Part shown: one piece after another, positions 36,900 through 46,814 of the stretch | Position numbering within the stretch: the first letter of the stretch is position 1 | Layout: each line of letters starts with the position of its first letter | Source: Sulfitobacter sp. CW3 | Lineage (GTDB): Bacteria > Pseudomonadota > Alphaproteobacteria > Rhodobacterales > Rhodobacteraceae | Direction: 5' to 3' | Length of the DNA: 64,000 nucleotides | Assembly (NCBI RefSeq): GCF_019392245.1 | Contig: NZ_JAHXRL010000001.1 | Location: forward strand, 372,001 to 436,000 | The notes under the pieces: generated by a model | Database searches by the model: none | What the model was told of the DNA's origin: nothing | The model's input: only the letters and a program-made list of their open reading frames with translations | Program-made: the position numbers and the translations under genes

Positions 36900-37807
36900 C
36901 TAGAGAAGGTACATCGATCGCAATGAGCCATGGCGAAATTCTATTGTCGACGGCTGCCTTTAACGGCATTCGCGCACTTCTTAAAAGAAAAACGGGTATT
37001 CACTTGGAGGAAAGTTCCAATAGTATGATACTTTCGCGACTTTCTTCCCGTGTTCGTCGCCAAAGGTTGCCCGATTTTGACGCGTATCTTGCGTATGTTT
37101 GTACCGATGAGGGCGCGCAAGAGCTTATTCAGATGATTAATGCATTGACTACCAATACGACGCGCTTTTTCCGTGAGCCGGGTCATTTCGATCTTCTTGA
37201 AACCGATGTGCTGCCGAAATTGATTGAAAAGGCGAAAGAAGGGGAGCGGATCAGGCTTTGGTCGGCGGCATGCTCTAGCGGTGAAGAAGCATATAGTATT
37301 GCGGCACTCGTTCTTAAGTGTTTTCCCGATGCGTTAGATTTCGATATTCGGATTTTGGGAACCGATATTGATACGAACACGTTACAGCGTGCAAAGATCG
37401 GAATTTATCCAAACGGATCAATGAATGGTGTGCAAGAGGGCTATACCGATATACTATTCGATCCGGATAGGGATGACGGCAAGGTTCACATCCGGCAACC
37501 GTTAAGAGATATGACGACATTCCGGTATTTGAATTTTGTGGAGCCGTGGCCGGTTCGTGGCCCATTTCAGGTAATTTTCTGCCGAAATGTCGCAATTTAT
37601 ATGGATCCGGAGACGCAATCTGGAATTTGGAAAGGTTTAGAAAACGTTTTGGATCAAGATGGTACGCTATTTATTGGCCACTCGGAAAGGATTAGCGCTG
37701 ATTTGTCTCTTCAACTAGAACTGTTTGGTCCGACGTCTTTTCGCCGACCATTAAGTTTTTTGAGGCAGAGTATCAAACATATGGAGAGCGGCGATGTCAC
37801 TACGTGA
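36896..37807 (+). CDS. cheR: CheR chemoreceptor methyltransferase
   Basis: The 303-residue protein has an N-terminal helical substrate-recognition domain and a SAM-binding domain (TTNTTRFFREPGHFDLL; LWSAACSSGEEAYSIAAL; FQVIFCRNVAIYMD). It methylates receptor Glu residues. Its beta-subdomain could dock to the TWTDF tail of the upstream receptor. It overlaps the second cheY by 14 bases. Confidence 0.95.
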   Translation: MTREGTSIAMSHGEILLSTAAFNGIRALLKRKTGIHLEESSNSMILSRLSSRVRRQRLPDFDAYLAYVCTDEGAQELIQMINALTTNTTRFFREPGHFDLLETDVLPKLIEKAKEGERIRLWSAACSSGEEAYSIAALVLKCFPDALDFDIRILGTDIDTNTLQRAKIGIYPNGSMNGVQEGYTDILFDPDRDDGKVHIRQPLRDMTTFRYLNFVEPWPVRGPFQVIFCRNVAIYMDPETQSGIWKGLENVLDQDGTLFIGHSERISADLSLQLELFGPTSFRRPLSFLRQSIKHMESGDVTT

Positions 37808-38180
37808 AACAATCAAAGTATTAGTCGCTGATGATACAAGCGTAAGCCGTGGGCTTATCTGTAATTCTCTGTATGAAATTGGGATTACAAATGTTGACGT
37901 TTGCAACTCTGGTGATGTCGCTTTTGTCAAGGCTACTCGAGAAGGATTTCACTTGGTGATTTCGGACCATAATATGCCCGGGATGTCGGGGTTAGAACTT
38001 CTGGCGAACCTGAGGTCGCAAAAAAGCACCGCGCGCATCGGCTTTATATTAATAAGTGGTGCTATGAGTAGAGATATTCTCTCAGCTGCCCAGAAATGGG
38101 GGCTGAATAACTTTCTTACTAAACCATTTGATACCGTAAAAATGAAAACATGCGTCGAAACAGTGATTGGCCGCCTATGA
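37794..38180 (+). CDS. CheY-like response regulator (second)
   Basis: The 128-residue receiver has DD pair at 13-14, Asp58 (LVISDHNMPGMSG), Ser in ILISGAMS and Lys in TKPFDT. It differs clearly from the first CheY. It overlaps cheR at the start and the DxxxQ protein at the end (ATGA), so it is the most likely partner of the latter. Confidence 0.92.
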   Translation: MSLRETIKVLVADDTSVSRGLICNSLYEIGITNVDVCNSGDVAFVKATREGFHLVISDHNMPGMSGLELLANLRSQKSTARIGFILISGAMSRDILSAAQKWGLNNFLTKPFDTVKMKTCVETVIGRL

Positions 38181-38527
38181 GCTCCGTGAAATCGACTTGG
38201 CCCGAGATTTTTCATGGTCTTGAAAATGAGCTGACTAGTATTGAACGAATGGCACGCCAGGTAGATCTGGCATTGGCGTCTACATTCATCGAGGGCGGCA
38301 AACCTACCAACGAACAAAGAGCAGTATTTCAGGAGATGGATATTCTAATACAGACAGTAGAAGACATCAGAAATTTTGCTGCACGTTTGGGTGAGCAGGT
38401 GGCCGACGGGCAGAGCGTTGAAATTGGTTACGCTCTACAAGCCCTGCGTCTTGATCGCGTTGTGAACAGTTTTAGTCAGATTGAACATGACAAAAAAACA
38501 GATCATGGGCAGGTGACGCTCTTCTGA
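38177..38527 (+). CDS. Small chemotaxis protein with CheZ-like DxxxQ motif (CheT-like)
   Basis: The 116-residue helical protein has EMDILIQTVEDIR with Asp55 and Gln59 spaced as in the DxxxQ phosphatase motif of CheZ, where they act on phospho-CheY. CheT of Sinorhizobium meliloti, also encoded at the end of a che operon, has been described with this motif (from memory). It overlaps the second cheY by ATGA. Dephosphorylation of one of the CheY proteins is inferred. Confidence 0.7.
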   Translation: MSSVKSTWPEIFHGLENELTSIERMARQVDLALASTFIEGGKPTNEQRAVFQEMDILIQTVEDIRNFAARLGEQVADGQSVEIGYALQALRLDRVVNSFSQIEHDKKTDHGQVTLF

Positions 38528-38679
38528 AAGCCCCTCTCTACTATTTCTAAACTCTTTTGGCCTAATGCTGGTGGAAATGTGCGTTGGCGATGCGGGATTG
38601 CTTTTGTCCTCGATTACTGCCCGGCACAGGTCGATTGTATCGCAATCGGTGTGTCGATCTACCGAGGATATTTTAAGGA

Positions 38680-39096
38680 ATGGGAGCTTGTAAGGCGTTG
38701 GATAAATTGGCTGATCATCCAGAAACCTTGCGAGGGGTTTACCGCGCTACAGTACGTAGATTTCTCACCTGCGCGCCGTGGGTTCTTATCAGCTTCTGTA
38801 TTGTCGTAGTTATCGGACCTTTGAGTGCAATTCAATCACACTCGGGGCAGCTTGATAGGGGAGATCTGTACGTCGTCCTATCTTTCAACCCTTCCAGCAA
38901 CTTCCAAGAGGATCTTGATTTGGCAGGTGGCCGGGGGCTGGGGCCGTTGCATGCGATTTTCTCACGGCTGATAACAGTGCCTCCCGACGGTCATTCACAA
39001 CTTAACTTGGCGGGGTATCGGCTACTGCCTGCCAGCATGTTGGCCGATATTTGTGGCGTCTCAGTTGATTTATCGCCGCAGACGGTACGGAGTTAA
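38680..39096 (+). CDS. Small single-TM protein coupled to receptor
   Basis: The 138-residue protein has one membrane segment ([20 protein letters not shown], ~31-51) and a predicted periplasmic C-terminal ~85 residues. I do not recognise it. The TAATG overlap with the receptor at 39096 suggests translational coupling and supports it being real. Its own ribosome site (TTTTAAGGA) is only one base from ATG, which lowers confidence; a start further in is possible. Confidence 0.45.
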   Translation: MGACKALDKLADHPETLRGVYRATVRRFLTCAPWVLISFCIVVVIGPLSAIQSHSGQLDRGDLYVVLSFNPSSNFQEDLDLAGGRGLGPLHAIFSRLITVPPDGHSQLNLAGYRLLPASMLADICGVSVDLSPQTVRS

Positions 39097-40790
39097 TGAA
39101 AATGGAAATGAATTCGTTGGCGACCTCGGTGAAAATGGTCTTTGGTCTTGCGATTGCCTTGGTACCTTGTGTTGCAATCGCTGCGATTATGGTCGGGGGC
39201 AACTATATTTGGGCGATCTCGGTTTCGTTGTGCTTTTTATTGTTGGGTGCCATTATGGCGCGCGGCCAGCGCTTGTTAACAACGATCGGTGCGGCGATGG
39301 CGCTGATTGGGCAAGCAATTGCTTTAAATGGCGCTTTTCAGGGGCATCCGTGGCAAATTGATAGCCATATGCTGTATTTTGCGTTGCTTGCGTCGTTGGT
39401 TATCCTGCGCAGTGTGCCAGCGTTGCTTTTTGCGGCAAGTGTTATCGCAATTCACCATGCGTCGCTGTCTGTATTGATGCCAACCTTGATTTACCCTTCC
39501 GGAGGGATTTGGGACAATATTGAGCGCACCTTACTTCACGCGGGAATTGTCCTGTTGGAAACCATGGCGCTTGTGATCACGGTTCAACAACTTATGCGCC
39601 TTCAAAAAGCGATGGCACTAAAGGCGGATGAGCTTTTGGCTAGCTTAGCATTGTCCGACGCTGCGCGTAGAGAGGCGCAACTCTCTCAGAAACAAGCTGA
39701 ATGTGCCAAGCAGGAAGCGCAATTGGCGCAGGAAAGGGCCGAAGCAACTGTGCTTCAACTGGAGGCGGCAGAGGTGACGCGGCTGTCTGCCGAGGCTGAA
39801 AATCGCAAAATCCAGAAGGATCATATCGAACACGACCAAGCGAAGTCACAAGAGCAGGCCCAAGTTGTCGAGGCATTACGCGTGGGATTGAGGCGACTTG
39901 AGACAGGCGACTTGACTGCGCGGATTTCTAGGTCGCTGCCGAAAGAATACGACGAACTTAGGGACGGATTTAACGCCGCCGTACGCTCTCTCGAGGAAAT
40001 GGTGTCCGAAGTTGCGGTGCGGTCGATGCAGATGGATGCGGAAATTCATGAAATTTCAATATCCACCAATGATTTGGCGCTTCAGACTGAGCAGCAGGCT
40101 ATGACACTTGGCAGCACGTCTTTGGCGTTGGAAGCGTTGACGCGGATCGTAAAAGAAAATGCCGATAGCGTAAAAGAGGTGAACGGTTCCTCGCAAACTG
40201 CACAGCTGAGTGCCAAGCAAAGTGGAGAGATCGTATTGGATGCGTCTGTCGCGATGCAGTTGATTATGGCAGAGGCCCAAGAAATAGCGAAGATCGTAGA
40301 GGTCATTGATGCTATCTCTTTTCAGACCAACCTTCTTGCTTTGAATGCGGGGGTCGAGGCCGCGCGGGCAGGGGACGCGGGGCGCGGCTTTGCCGTTGTT
40401 GCGTCAGAGGTGCGCGCGCTTGCGCAGCGTTCAGCGGAAAGCGCAACGGATATCCGCACAATAATCAGCCGCTCAGAAGAACAGGTTGCGAATGGATCGA
40501 ATAAAATTTCAGACAGCGTTTCGGCGTTGGAGAAAGTCGTGGCTGGCGTGCAGGTGATAAACGAAAAAATGGAACTTATTGCGGGCAGCACGCAACAACA
40601 AAGTGCGGAAATATCGTCGGTCAACGCGTCAGTCGGTGATTTGGGTACTGCGACCCAACGAAATGCCGCTCGGTTTGAACAAACGAACGCAGCTTGTCTA
40701 AGCTTGGCCCAAAATGCCAGCACCTTGCGGGAACTTACCGAACGCTTTCAAACTTCAAAAGCAGAAACGGGGAGTCTGCGAGTAGCTTAG
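39096..40790 (+). CDS. Methyl-accepting chemotaxis protein with multi-TM sensor
   Basis: The 564-residue receptor has about six hydrophobic segments in residues 1-170 containing [17 protein letters not shown] and [10 protein letters not shown], a His-bearing membrane sensor seen in other receptors. A long Ala/Glu/Gln coiled-coil (~180-255) and HAMP-like segment follow, then the signalling domain with [20 protein letters not shown]. There is no large periplasmic domain, so it probably senses the membrane, redox state or a gas. The C-terminal tail ends ETGSLRVA without a CheR pentapeptide. ATG at 39102 is an alternative start. Confidence 0.9.
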   Translation: MKMEMNSLATSVKMVFGLAIALVPCVAIAAIMVGGNYIWAISVSLCFLLLGAIMARGQRLLTTIGAAMALIGQAIALNGAFQGHPWQIDSHMLYFALLASLVILRSVPALLFAASVIAIHHASLSVLMPTLIYPSGGIWDNIERTLLHAGIVLLETMALVITVQQLMRLQKAMALKADELLASLALSDAARREAQLSQKQAECAKQEAQLAQERAEATVLQLEAAEVTRLSAEAENRKIQKDHIEHDQAKSQEQAQVVEALRVGLRRLETGDLTARISRSLPKEYDELRDGFNAAVRSLEEMVSEVAVRSMQMDAEIHEISISTNDLALQTEQQAMTLGSTSLALEALTRIVKENADSVKEVNGSSQTAQLSAKQSGEIVLDASVAMQLIMAEAQEIAKIVEVIDAISFQTNLLALNAGVEAARAGDAGRGFAVVASEVRALAQRSAESATDIRTIISRSEEQVANGSNKISDSVSALEKVVAGVQVINEKMELIAGSTQQQSAEISSVNASVGDLGTATQRNAARFEQTNAACLSLAQNASTLRELTERFQTSKAETGSLRVA

Positions 40791-41388
40791 AAGCGGCTGA
40801 TATTACCATGCGGATGTAAGCCGTTGTTGTACCAGATTGTGGTGCGCCATTATCCAAGTTGAGTTGGAGCTGCGAACGCCACGCAGCATCCTCAATGACA
40901 GGTTTGATTGCTGAAGTGGTAGGCCGCAGGTCTGTATCGTTTATCTTGCGACCCGGGCGTGGGGGATTACGCTTTCATGATATCAAGCAGGGTGCGGGCT
41001 AATCGCCTTAGTCCGCACATGCGGCGTGCTGCCGATGGAAAACATCACCCAGTACTTTCCAGTGCAGGTCAATCTCCCCGGTGTTCATCCGCTGCGTGTC
41101 CTAATACTTGACGGGATAGGCACGGGGGATCGAAAGGTGCAGGCTTTCAGAGCGGATCTGTCCAGACCGTAGCGCCAGCGGCGCAGTTCAAAATCCAGAT
41201 ACTGGTCCCACTAGGTATCAACGGATTTTTACAACCCGCCCAAGGGCCGCCGCAATTTGAGAGAACATAATCCAAAGGTTCCGGGCACCACTGGTGCAAT
41301 TTTCCGCGCGTTAAAATCAGGGTGGCGACATTCGCATTTCTTTACCCTAGTGTTCAGTTGATCACAGTTAAGACGAGGAATGGTGTCC
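40791..41388. other. Intergenic region without clear gene
   Basis: About 600 bp between the receptor and the LacI gene. Short open frames occur in both directions (for example plus strand from 41038), but none has a ribosome site and a recognisable motif. Fragments such as FYNPPKGRRN near 41232 are faintly transposase-like but too short to call. It could hold the promoter of the LacI gene. Confidence 0.4.
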
Positions 41389-42426
41389 ATGGCAAAACCC
41401 GAGATTCATACGATGGAGGAGTTGTCGGCTGCAATTGGCGTGTCGCGGCCGACGTTGTCGCGGTATTTTCAGGACCCTACTAAGGTCAGCAAATCCTCGG
41501 TTGAGCGGATACGTCGCGGGTTGGAGAGGGTTGAGTATATCCCGAATTTCTTTGCGACGCGGATGAACAGAAAGACGACCGGGATGATCGGCGTGATCAT
41601 TCCTTACCTGAATGACCTATTTTTCACACGCTTGCTTGAATCGATTGAACGCGCAGCGATGCGGGCCGGATATACTGTGATTACGCAATGCTCGCATTCA
41701 GATCCCGAGATCGAAGCGCGCGCCGCCGAGACGTTTTTGTCGATGAATGTGGACGGGGCCGTGGTGGCCCCGCTGGGAAATCACAGTGATCTTAAGGTGT
41801 ATGAGAGACTGAACGCGCGGTTGCCTTTCGTGTTGATGGATTCGCGCCCTGCACGGCTGTCCGGCGTGGACTTTGTCGGCACCGATCATATCCAAAGCAC
41901 TGGACTTATTACAGAATATCTGGGGCGCGTGGGCGGACCACCGGTGTTTTTGGCGATGCCACGGGTGAACTTTAACGCGCTAGAGCGCGAAGTCGCGTAT
42001 ATTGCGAAGATGGAGGAGCTGGGTCTTGAGCCGACTATCATCGGTGTAGACCCCCTAAATGCCGAGGGGCATTTTGAGGCGCATGGTCTGGCGGTGCTGG
42101 ATCGCTATTTTTCCAAGGGTGATTTCATTAACTCTTCGATCTTGTGCGCCAATGACCGCGTGGCGATTGGCGCGTTGCGGGCTGCAGCGCATCATGGGCT
42201 AGAACCGGGCAGCTTGCGCCGCGGTGGTTTGCGAATCGCTGGTCATGATGATTACCCACTTTCCCAGTTCATGATCCCCACATTGACCACCGTTGCCCAG
42301 AATGTTGAGGCGATCGGGCAGGCTGCTGTCGACCGATTGATTGAAAAGTTGCGCGTGGAAAAGTTTCAAGCCAATCAAACGGTTCAACTTATGGACGGTG
42401 TTTTAAAGGTGCGCGACTCTGCTTGA
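41389..42426 (+). CDS. LacI-family regulator, probably of the polyol operon
   Basis: The 345-residue protein has an N-terminal LacI helix-turn-helix (MEELSAAIGVSRPTLSRYFQDP and a hinge near YIPNFFATRMNRKTTGMIGV) and a periplasmic-binding-protein-like sensor domain (~60-340). ATG at 41389 has GAGGA about 9 bases upstream. It is co-oriented with and 110 bases before smoE, so it very probably controls the sorbitol/mannitol genes. The effector is likely a polyol or its phosphate. Confidence 0.9.
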   Translation: MAKPEIHTMEELSAAIGVSRPTLSRYFQDPTKVSKSSVERIRRGLERVEYIPNFFATRMNRKTTGMIGVIIPYLNDLFFTRLLESIERAAMRAGYTVITQCSHSDPEIEARAAETFLSMNVDGAVVAPLGNHSDLKVYERLNARLPFVLMDSRPARLSGVDFVGTDHIQSTGLITEYLGRVGGPPVFLAMPRVNFNALEREVAYIAKMEELGLEPTIIGVDPLNAEGHFEAHGLAVLDRYFSKGDFINSSILCANDRVAIGALRAAAHHGLEPGSLRRGGLRIAGHDDYPLSQFMIPTLTTVAQNVEAIGQAAVDRLIEKLRVEKFQANQTVQLMDGVLKVRDSA

Positions 42427-42472
42427 TCGCTTTTAATTGCTGCGTTGCGGCGTTTGCGCGTGAAATATTAAG

Positions 42473-42515
42473 TTGACGGAATGCTAATCGAGCCTCTATT
42501 CTTAACACGTGTAAA
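42473..42515 (+). promoter_or_regulatory. Promoter and candidate LacI operator before smoE
   Basis: TTGACG (42473) and TATTCT (42497) with an 18-base spacer resemble a sigma-70 promoter. TTAACACGTGTAAA at 42502-42515 overlaps the end of the -10 and is palindromic around ACAC/GTGT, at 12 of 14 positions. That position suits repression by the LacI-family product just upstream. Confidence 0.55.
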
Positions 42516-42536
42516 AACGTCTTTGGGAGGACAACC

Positions 42537-43856
42537 ATGAAACTCAAGCAACTTTTGCTGACCTCTGCGGTCGGCTTTGGCCTGTCTGCTGGCATCGCAG
42601 CCGCGGATGCGCACGGCACGACCATTACAATCGCAACCGTTAACAACGGCGATATGATCCGCATGCAGGGTCTGACCGAAGATTTTAACGCCAAGCACCC
42701 CGACATCAAAGTCGAGTGGGTCACGCTGGAAGAAAACGTACTGCGTCAAAACCTGACGACAGATATTTCCACCGGCGGTGGAGCGTATGACGTGATGACG
42801 ATCGGCACCTACGAAGTGCCAATCTGGGCCAATAACGGCTGGCTGGTGTCCTTGAACGAAGGCATGGCCGACGATTTCAACAAAGAAGACCTGTTGCCTG
42901 CCATCGCGGGCGGTTTGACCGTCGACGGAGAGCTATATGCATCGCCGTTTTATGGTGAATCCTCGATGGTTATGTACCGCACAGACCTGATGGAAAAAGC
43001 CGGCCTTGAAATGCCCGACGCGCCAACATGGACGTTCATCCGCGAAGCGGCAGCGGCAATGACCGACCGTGAAAACGACATCAACGGCATCTGTGTACGC
43101 GGCAAAGCGGGCTGGGGCGAGAACGGTGCTTTCCTCACTGCGATGGCTAACTCTTTCGGCGCACGCTGGTTTGACGAAGACTGGAACGCACAGTTTGACA
43201 GCCCAGAATGGGCCGCAACGCTGGATTTCTATCTGGAGATGATGAATGAATCCGGCCCAGCGGGTGCAGCAAACAACGGTTTCAACGAAAACCTGACGCT
43301 GTTCCAACAGGGCAAATGCGGCATGTGGATTGACGCAACTGTTGCGGCATCTTTCGTAACTGGCGCAGATTCAACCGTTGCGGACAAGGTCGGTTTCGCA
43401 CTGGCACCGGACAACGGTCTGGGCAAGCGTGGCAACTGGCTCTGGGCATGGTCCTTGGCGATCCCGTCTTCCTCGGAAAAGCAGGACGCCGCCAAGACGT
43501 TCATTTCCTGGGCAACTGGCCCGGCCTATGCTGAACTGGTTGCGGGTAACGAAGGTTGGGCAAACGTGCCTCCGGGCACACGTACATCCTTGTACGAAAA
43601 TGCCGACTACCTTGCCGCTGCCCCGTTTGCGCAGATGACATTGGATAGCATCCTGGCCGCGGACCCAACGAACCCGACTGTAAAGCCCGTGCCATACACA
43701 GGTGTCCAGTTTGTTGCGATCCCTGAATTCGCAGGTATCGCGAACCAAGTGGGTCAGCAGTTCTCGGATGCTCTTGCGGGCAACCAGACAGCCGCGCAAG
43801 CCCTTGCAAACGCACAAGAACTGACCACAGAAGAAATGGAAGCAGCCGGCTACTAA
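42537..43856 (+). CDS. smoE: Sorbitol/mannitol ABC transporter substrate-binding protein
   Basis: The 439-residue extracellular solute-binding protein (family 1) has a signal peptide (MKLKQLLLTSAVGFGLSAG, cleavage near ADA) and the usual domain (TTITIATVNNGDMIRMQGLTEDF; GGGAYDVMTIGTYEVPIWANNGWL; FFQQGKCGMWIDAT-like segment). GGGAGG precedes the ATG. It heads smoEFGK-smoS-mtlK, in the same order as the Rhodobacter polyol operon, which is the basis for the substrate call. Confidence 0.9.
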   Translation: MKLKQLLLTSAVGFGLSAGIAAADAHGTTITIATVNNGDMIRMQGLTEDFNAKHPDIKVEWVTLEENVLRQNLTTDISTGGGAYDVMTIGTYEVPIWANNGWLVSLNEGMADDFNKEDLLPAIAGGLTVDGELYASPFYGESSMVMYRTDLMEKAGLEMPDAPTWTFIREAAAAMTDRENDINGICVRGKAGWGENGAFLTAMANSFGARWFDEDWNAQFDSPEWAATLDFYLEMMNESGPAGAANNGFNENLTLFQQGKCGMWIDATVAASFVTGADSTVADKVGFALAPDNGLGKRGNWLWAWSLAIPSSSEKQDAAKTFISWATGPAYAELVAGNEGWANVPPGTRTSLYENADYLAAAPFAQMTLDSILAADPTNPTVKPVPYTGVQFVAIPEFAGIANQVGQQFSDALAGNQTAAQALANAQELTTEEMEAAGY

Positions 43857-43869
43857 GCCGCGCTGTCGG

Positions 43870-43900
43870 GGCAGGCGGCGCGTTCGGCGCGCCGCCTGCC
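43870..43900 (+). repeat. Intercistronic hairpin between smoE and smoF
   Basis: GGCAGGCGGCGCG and CGCGCCGCCTGCC form a perfect 13-bp stem with loop TTCGG. No U-tract follows. This probably stabilises the abundant binding-protein mRNA and limits read-through to the permeases, as is common in such operons. Confidence 0.75.
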
Positions 43901-44007
43901 TATCTCACGCACCACGTATCTGAAGGCTGGCTTTTTCGTGAGGTCCCCGTGACCTGTCGCAAGCGCCCCCCATCTGTTCATCTCATCCAAACGTAAGGAG
44001 CTTTGTT

Positions 44008-44874
44008 ATGGCGACAGCACATTCAAAATCCGCAGCCCGTTTCATGATCGCGCCCGCTGTTTTTGTCTTGCTGGTGTGGATGCTGATCCCGCTGTGCATG
44101 ACGCTCTATTTCTCGTTTGCTGACTACCGCCCGATGCGCGGCGTGTTCGAGGCATGGATCGGGTTCGATAACTACGTGCGCTTTTTCAGCTCAAGTTCAT
44201 TTATCAAATCGCTGGTGACGACCCTTTGGATGGTGGGCAGCATCTTGCTGATCACGATCACCGGCGGGGTCATGATGGCGTTGCTGTTGGACAAGCCGAT
44301 GTTCGGGCAGGGGATTGTGCGTATTCTGGTGATCGCACCGTTTTTTGTGATGCCCACGGTGTCGGCGCTGGTGTGGAAAAACATGTTCTTTAACGTCGAC
44401 AACGGCCTGTTTTCCTACGGGTATAAGTTCTTTGGCCTGCAACCGTATGATTTCCTGAGCCAAGCACCGCTGCTGTCGATCATCGTGATTGTTGCCTGGC
44501 AGTGGTTGCCTTTCGCGACGCTGATTTTGCTGACCGCCGTGCAATCGCTGGACAGCGAACAGCTTGAGGCGGCCGAGATGGACGGTGCCCCGGCGCTGGC
44601 GCGGTTCCGCTTTATCATTCTGCCGCATCTCAGCCGCGCGATCACCGTTGTGATCTTGATCCAAACGATCTTTCTTTTGTCGATCTTTGCGGAAATTTTT
44701 GTCACCACCAACGGCGCATTCGGGACCCGCACATTGACCTATCTGGTCTATCAGCGGGTGCTGGAAAGCCAGAACATCGGGCTTGGGTCCGCTGGTGGTA
44801 TCGTCGCTGTCATCCTGGCCAACATCGTCGCGATCTTCTTGATGCGGATCGTTGGCAAGAACCTCGATAACTGA
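44008..44874 (+). CDS. smoF: Polyol ABC transporter permease
   Basis: The 288-residue inner-membrane protein has six TMs of the MalF/UgpA type. The EAA loop is LEAAEMDGAPALARFRFIILPHL. AAGGAG precedes the ATG. It forms the channel with SmoG. Confidence 0.9.
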   Translation: MATAHSKSAARFMIAPAVFVLLVWMLIPLCMTLYFSFADYRPMRGVFEAWIGFDNYVRFFSSSSFIKSLVTTLWMVGSILLITITGGVMMALLLDKPMFGQGIVRILVIAPFFVMPTVSALVWKNMFFNVDNGLFSYGYKFFGLQPYDFLSQAPLLSIIVIVAWQWLPFATLILLTAVQSLDSEQLEAAEMDGAPALARFRFIILPHLSRAITVVILIQTIFLLSIFAEIFVTTNGAFGTRTLTYLVYQRVLESQNIGLGSAGGIVAVILANIVAIFLMRIVGKNLDN

Positions 44875-44890
44875 GGAAAAGGAGAGCCCA

Positions 44891-45721
44891 ATGGCCCGCG
44901 CCATCACCACTCAGAAAAAGGTCATGTGGACCGCGCTTGCATGGGCGTTTGGCCTGATGATGTTCTTTCCGATCCTCTGGACGTTCCTGACATCGTTCAA
45001 AACCGAAGCCGCGGCAATTTCCGACCCGCCGGTGTGGTTGTTCTTTGACTGGACGTTTGAAAACTATGCCGCCGTTCAGGAACGGTCGAACTATCCCAAG
45101 GCATTGATGAATTCGATCATCATCGCGGTGGGGTCGACCTTGCTGGGCATCCTGATTGCTGTCCCTGCCGCTTGGGCGATGGCCTTTGTGCCCGGTCGCA
45201 AGACCAAGGATATCCTGCTGTGGATGTTGTCGACCAAGATGCTGCCCGCCGTTGGTGTTCTGTATCCGCTGGTGTTGCTGGCGAAATGGCTGGGCGTCAT
45301 GGACAGCCGCATTTTGCTGATCGTGGTGCTGATGCTGATCAACCTGCCGATCATTGTGTGGATGCTCTACACCTATTTCCGCGAAATCCCGGGCGAGATC
45401 CTAGAGGCCGCGCGTATGGATGGTGCGGGCCTGCGGTCCGAGATCATCTATGTGCTGACGCCCATGGCGTTGCCGGGCATCGCATCGACCATATTGCTGA
45501 ACATCATTCTGGCGTGGAACGAAGCCTTCTGGACGATCCTGCTGACCACGGTAAATGCAGCGCCTTTGACCGCCTTTATCGCCAGCTTTTCCGCCCCCGA
45601 AGGGTTGTTCTATGCCAAACTATCGGCGGCTTCGATGATGGCGATTGCGCCGATTTTGATCATGGGCTGGTTCAGCCAAAAGCAGCTTGTGCGCGGCCTG
45701 ACTTTCGGTGCGGTCAAGTGA
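44891..45721 (+). CDS. smoG: Polyol ABC transporter permease
   Basis: The 276-residue MalG/UgpE-type permease has six TMs. The EAA loop is ILEAARMDGAGLRSEIIYVLTPMALPG. ATG at 44891 has AAGGAG upstream, 16 bases after smoF, so I reject a 13-codon extension into smoF. It pairs with SmoF. Confidence 0.92.
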   Translation: MARAITTQKKVMWTALAWAFGLMMFFPILWTFLTSFKTEAAAISDPPVWLFFDWTFENYAAVQERSNYPKALMNSIIIAVGSTLLGILIAVPAAWAMAFVPGRKTKDILLWMLSTKMLPAVGVLYPLVLLAKWLGVMDSRILLIVVLMLINLPIIVWMLYTYFREIPGEILEAARMDGAGLRSEIIYVLTPMALPGIASTILLNIILAWNEAFWTILLTTVNAAPLTAFIASFSAPEGLFYAKLSAASMMAIAPILIMGWFSQKQLVRGLTFGAVK

Positions 45722-45809
45722 TGTTACCACGCCATCAATTCAAATCTACGTCGGTCTGTGACCAACTTGGGGTCTGTGCCGGGCCCCACCTAACGGGAGA
45801 ACTTTCATA

Positions 45810-46814
45810 ATGGGCAAGATATCCCTGAACCAAGTCACCAAAAGCTTTGGCGATGTGCAAGTCATCCCACCGCTTGATCTTGATATCAACGAAGGTGAAT
45901 TCGTGGTTTTTGTTGGCCCGTCGGGCTGCGGTAAATCCACATTGCTGCGCCTGATTGCGGGTCTCGAAGATACCACATCGGGCCATATCAGCATCGATGA
46001 CCAAGACGCGACCACCTTGCCCCCCGCCAAGCGCGGCCTTGCGATGGTTTTCCAGTCTTACGCGCTTTATCCGCATATGTCGGTGCGCAAAAACATCGCC
46101 TTTCCGATGCGTATGGCGGGTGTGGACGAGGCAACGCAAAAGGCCAAAATCGACGCGGCAGCAGCGGCCTTGAACCTGACTGATTACCTTGACCGTAAGC
46201 CGGGCCAGTTGTCGGGCGGGCAGCGTCAGCGCGTGGCCATTGGCCGTGCAATCGTGCGCGAACCGGCGGCGTTTTTGTTCGATGAACCGTTGTCGAACCT
46301 TGATGCTGCCCTGCGCGTCGGTATGCGCCTCGAGATTATGGAGCTTCACAAAAAGCTCGAAACAACAATGATCTATGTGACGCATGATCAGGTCGAAGCC
46401 ATGACAATGGCCGATAAGATCGTCGTGCTGCAAGCCGGTGTGATCGAACAGGTCGGATCGCCGCTCGAGCTTTATCACAGCCCGCGCAACAAATTCGTTG
46501 CGGGATTTATCGGGTCGCCCAAGATGAACCTGATCGAAGGGCCCGAGGCCGCAAAACATGACGCGACCACCATCGGTATCCGCCCCGAACACCTGACAGT
46601 TTCCAAAACCGAAGGCGCATGGAAAGGCCGCGTTGGCGTGGCCGAGCATCTTGGCTCTGACACCTTTATCCACGTGCATGACACCGGGCTGATGGACATG
46701 ATGACGGTCCGCATCACCGGCGATATCGAAGCGCGCCACGGCGACACCATCTATCTGACGCCGATTGCCGATCAGATGCACCGGTTTGACGCCCAAGGTT
46801 TGCGCATCGGATGA
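45810..46814 (+). CDS. smoK: Polyol ABC transporter ATPase
   Basis: The 334-residue MalK/UgpC-type ATPase has Walker [10 protein letters not shown], signature [15 protein letters not shown], Walker [12 protein letters not shown] and H-loop [13 protein letters not shown]. The C-terminal OB-like regulatory domain includes IGIRPEHL. It overlaps smoS by ATGA. Confidence 0.93.
   Translation: MGKISLNQVTKSFGDVQVIPPLDLDINEGEFVVFVGPSGCGKSTLLRLIAGLEDTTSGHISIDDQDATTLPPAKRGLAMVFQSYALYPHMSVRKNIAFPMRMAGVDEATQKAKIDAAAAALNLTDYLDRKPGQLSGGQRQRVAIGRAIVREPAAFLFDEPLSNLDAALRVGMRLEIMELHKKLETTMIYVTHDQVEAMTMADKIVVLQAGVIEQVGSPLELYHSPRNKFVAGFIGSPKMNLIEGPEAAKHDATTIGIRPEHLTVSKTEGAWKGRVGVAEHLGSDTFIHVHDTGLMDMMTVRITGDIEARHGDTIYLTPIADQMHRFDAQGLRIG

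Noticed and set aside
40791..41388. Transposase remnant
   Set aside because: Only scattered short similarities in mixed frames; not enough to support a pseudogene call.
45735..46796. 353-codon frame opposite smoK
   Set aside because: Shadow of the ATPase, whose Walker and signature motifs are intact on the plus strand.
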